Part shown: positions 62,259 to 64,000 of the stretch, in pieces
Layout of the letters: every line of letters begins with the position of its first letter
Position numbering within the stretch: position 1 is the first letter of the stretch
Translations under genes and position numbers: made by a program
NCBI RefSeq assembly: GCF_000967495.1
Contig: NZ_JXXU01000035.1
Span: 62,001-126,000, forward strand
From: Vibrio neptunius
GTDB taxonomy: Bacteria; Pseudomonadota; Gammaproteobacteria; Enterobacterales; Vibrionaceae
Length of the DNA stretch: 64,000 bases
Direction: 5' to 3'
The notes under the pieces: model-generated
Seen by the model: only the letters and a program-made list of their open reading frames with translations
What the model was told of the DNA's origin: nothing
Databases searched by the model: none

Positions 62259-63139
62259 GTTCAAAACATCAATCATATTATGTTCCGGCTCAAAGTAGCT
62301 GGCCAATTGTCGGAGCGGTTGCGCTGTTTCTTATCGCGGTTGGCGCAGGGGTCACTGTGCAAAACATGGCCGAAGGCGGCGAAGGCAGTGTCTTCGGTAA
62401 GCTGATTCTTCTAGCTGGATTCCTGTTCCTACTCTACATGTTTGCAGGTTGGTTTAGCAACGTGATCACCGAGTCGATGACAGGTAAGTATTCTGAGCAA
62501 ATTTCTCGTTCCTTCAGGCAAGGAATGAGTTGGTTCATCTTCTCTGAAGTGATGTTCTTTGGTGCCTTTTTTGGGGCACTGTTTTATGCGCGCATGATCT
62601 CAGTACCGTGGTTGGGCGGAGCGAGCAATAATGCGATGACTCATGAGGTTCTGTGGCCTGCGTTTGAAGCACTTTGGCCACTGACGACCACACCCGATGG
62701 TGTCACAACGACAGCGATGGCATGGCAGGGAATTCCGCTGATAAACACCCTGATTCTTCTGACTTCCTCTATCACTTTGCATATGGCCCATACGAGTCTT
62801 GAGCAGAACAAACGCATGGCGCTGATTGTATGGCTAGAAATTACGATTGTTCTGGCGGGCTTTTTCCTTTATTACCAAGGTGTTGAGTATGCTCATGCTT
62901 ATCAGGACCTGAATCTTACTCTGCAATCAGGAATATATGGCAACACGTTCTTCTTGTTGACGGGTTTCCATGGCATGCACGTTTTCTTAGGGACAACGTT
63001 CCTAATCATACTGCTCGCCCGTGTGGCAAAAGATCATTTTACACCTAAGGATCACTTCGCGTTTCAGGCAGGCAGCTGGTACTGGCATTTTGTCGATGTG
63101 GTTTGGCTATGTCTGTTTGTCTTTGTTTATGTACTGTAG
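62255..63139 (+). CDS. coxC: Cytochrome c oxidase subunit III
   Basis: A 294-residue integral membrane subunit with seven transmembrane helices. SWFIFSEVMFFGAFFGALFYAR contains the conserved Glu of helix III, and FHGMHVFLGTTFLI and GSWYWHFVDVVWLCLFVFVYV are typical C-terminal features. It stabilises proton uptake and long-term activity of subunit I. The ATG overlaps the ctaG stop, so translation is coupled. Confidence 0.93.
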   Translation: MSSKHQSYYVPAQSSWPIVGAVALFLIAVGAGVTVQNMAEGGEGSVFGKLILLAGFLFLLYMFAGWFSNVITESMTGKYSEQISRSFRQGMSWFIFSEVMFFGAFFGALFYARMISVPWLGGASNNAMTHEVLWPAFEALWPLTTTPDGVTTTAMAWQGIPLINTLILLTSSITLHMAHTSLEQNKRMALIVWLEITIVLAGFFLYYQGVEYAHAYQDLNLTLQSGIYGNTFFLLTGFHGMHVFLGTTFLIILLARVAKDHFTPKDHFAFQAGSWYWHFVDVVWLCLFVFVYVL

Positions 63140-63151
63140 GTGTGTTCGCCC

Positions 63152-63391
63152 TTAGTAAGGGCGCGCATTAGGTTCAATAAGACCTGTAAGAAGGGCGGCG
63201 ATCAATAACACAACGGCGAGTGCAGAGAGGAACACGCGTCGGCCAAGGTAATAACTCATGGGCTTATCTTGGCGAGGTTCCTCATCACTTTCGGGCTGAG
63301 GCCCTTTCACCATTTCGAGCATCGCTCTTGCGAGGTTTACGATGATAAACAGTAGTAACACTACCAATAGCGACTTGAAGATGAATACCAT
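63152..63391 (-). CDS. DUF2909 twin-helix membrane protein
   Basis: A 79-residue protein with two transmembrane helices (SLLVVLLLFIIVNLARAML and VFLSALAVVLLIAALLTGL) and a charged loop between them (KGPQPESDEEPRQDKP). Short twin-helix proteins of this type usually lie in cytochrome oxidase clusters and may help assembly. It is on the opposite strand to coxC and SURF1, with a 22-base gap to the latter. Confidence 0.8.
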   Translation of the reverse strand: MVFIFKSLLVVLLLFIIVNLARAMLEMVKGPQPESDEEPRQDKPMSYYLGRRVFLSALAVVLLIAALLTGLIEPNARPY

Positions 63392-63413
63392 AAAGTCTTC
63401 CTTATCAGCTCAG

Positions 63414-64000
63414 ATGAAGTCGTACTCGTTTTGGGGTGGTCTGTTATTAACTGTGGTTGCCTTTTCTATTTTGGTCAACTTAGGCTTGTGGCAACTATCG
63501 AGAGCAGAAGAAAAGCAGCAGATGGAGCGGTTTCTCGATGCAAGAGAGCAGGCCTCTGCCATCGATATTACTCAGCTAAACGTTACCGATACTCGCTATC
63601 TTACCGGTATGCGGGTTACCGTTGAACTAAGACCCATCGAAGGAAAATATCTGTTGCTCGATAATCAGACCTATCAAGGTGAAGTTGGATACTTGGCTTA
63701 TCAGCTTATGGAGTTTGGGGCTGATAGCGCTGTTTTGGTTGAACGCGGGTTTATTGCTTCAAATGGCCAAAGAGACAGCTTGCCTAGCGTTGATTGGCTG
63801 AACAGCCCACTAAAATCAGAAGCGCTAGTATACCAGCGTTCTGCTAACCCGCTGAGTGATGAATTGTATATTGAGCCGGGTGTGCCACACCGAATTCAAA
63901 ATCTCAATCTTGCTGACCTTGAACAATATTGGCAGCACCCGATTGAGCCATACATTTTACAGCCCCGCACGTCAGATTGGCCCTATGAGCAACCTTGGAA
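63414..64000 (+). CDS. SURF1-family oxidase assembly protein (cut by edge)
   Basis: The first 195 residues of a SURF1 protein: one N-terminal anchor (SFWGGLLLTVVAFSILVNLGLWQLSR), where GLWQLxR is the family start, then VLVERGFIASNG, the conserved periplasmic motif. It helps insert haem a and form subunit I. The C-terminal transmembrane helix lies beyond the window. Confidence 0.88.
   Translation, partial: MKSYSFWGGLLLTVVAFSILVNLGLWQLSRAEEKQQMERFLDAREQASAIDITQLNVTDTRYLTGMRVTVELRPIEGKYLLLDNQTYQGEVGYLAYQLMEFGADSAVLVERGFIASNGQRDSLPSVDWLNSPLKSEALVYQRSANPLSDELYIEPGVPHRIQNLNLADLEQYWQHPIEPYILQPRTSDWPYEQPW

Overview
The window looks like chromosomal DNA of a marine gammaproteobacterium, most likely a Vibrio. 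The reasons are an M9 collagenase of Vibrio type, a divergent ppsA/ppsR pair, a CusCBA-cupredoxin copper operon, a PACE efflux/LysR pair, and overall gene style and codon use. This taxonomic call is inference from gene content. There are no rRNA or tRNA genes, no CRISPR array and no recognisable insertion sequence.

Left arm (1-15.4 kb): a degraded gene remnant at the edge, then a secretion block. It holds a sphingomyelinase-type phospholipase C with a translationally coupled chaperone-like protein, a microbial collagenase, a secreted protein of unknown function, and a 2199-residue lipoprotein with five C-terminal tandem repeats behind a 600-bp AT-rich leader. A small lipoprotein and an HTH regulator follow on the other strand.

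Metal and stress block (15.9-23.2 kb): a TPR-DUF218 protein, then two near-identical Zur-type palindromes. One lies in front of an aspartoacylase-like gene. The other drives a four-gene operon (Fur/Zur-family regulator, dihydroorotase paralogue with an altered metal motif, gamma-carbonic anhydrase-like protein, COG0523 GTPase), the expected content of a zinc-starvation operon. Divergent from it, a RidA gene and an EamA exporter follow a MerR/SoxR-type promoter with a 19-bp spacer.

Middle (23.5-40.4 kb): a phosphoethanolamine transferase-like sulfatase fold protein overlapping a FAM151/GDPD-like gene; a truncated homocysteine methyltransferase; a two-gene ThiF-GNAT operon of unknown product; arfB; PACE efflux with LysR; LysE with LysR; TetR with a RibD/DHFR-like oxidoreductase around a 27-bp perfect palindrome; histidine decarboxylase; an unannotated three-gene operon with helicase-loader/primosome-like features; prolyl aminopeptidase; a catB acetyltransferase broken by one base in a G6 tract; and a pirin.

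Right arm (40.7-64 kb): a copper-efflux operon (DUF2946-like, CusC, CusB with two fused CusF domains, CusA, cupredoxin) behind a textbook CueR-type promoter; a thioesterase; ferredoxin-NADP reductase; a YjiH transporter-like protein; ppsA and ppsR; a periplasmic binding protein; an EamA exporter; a phosphohexomutase; and an aa3-type cytochrome c oxidase cluster (coxB-coxA-ctaG-coxC, DUF2909, SURF1) that runs off the right edge.
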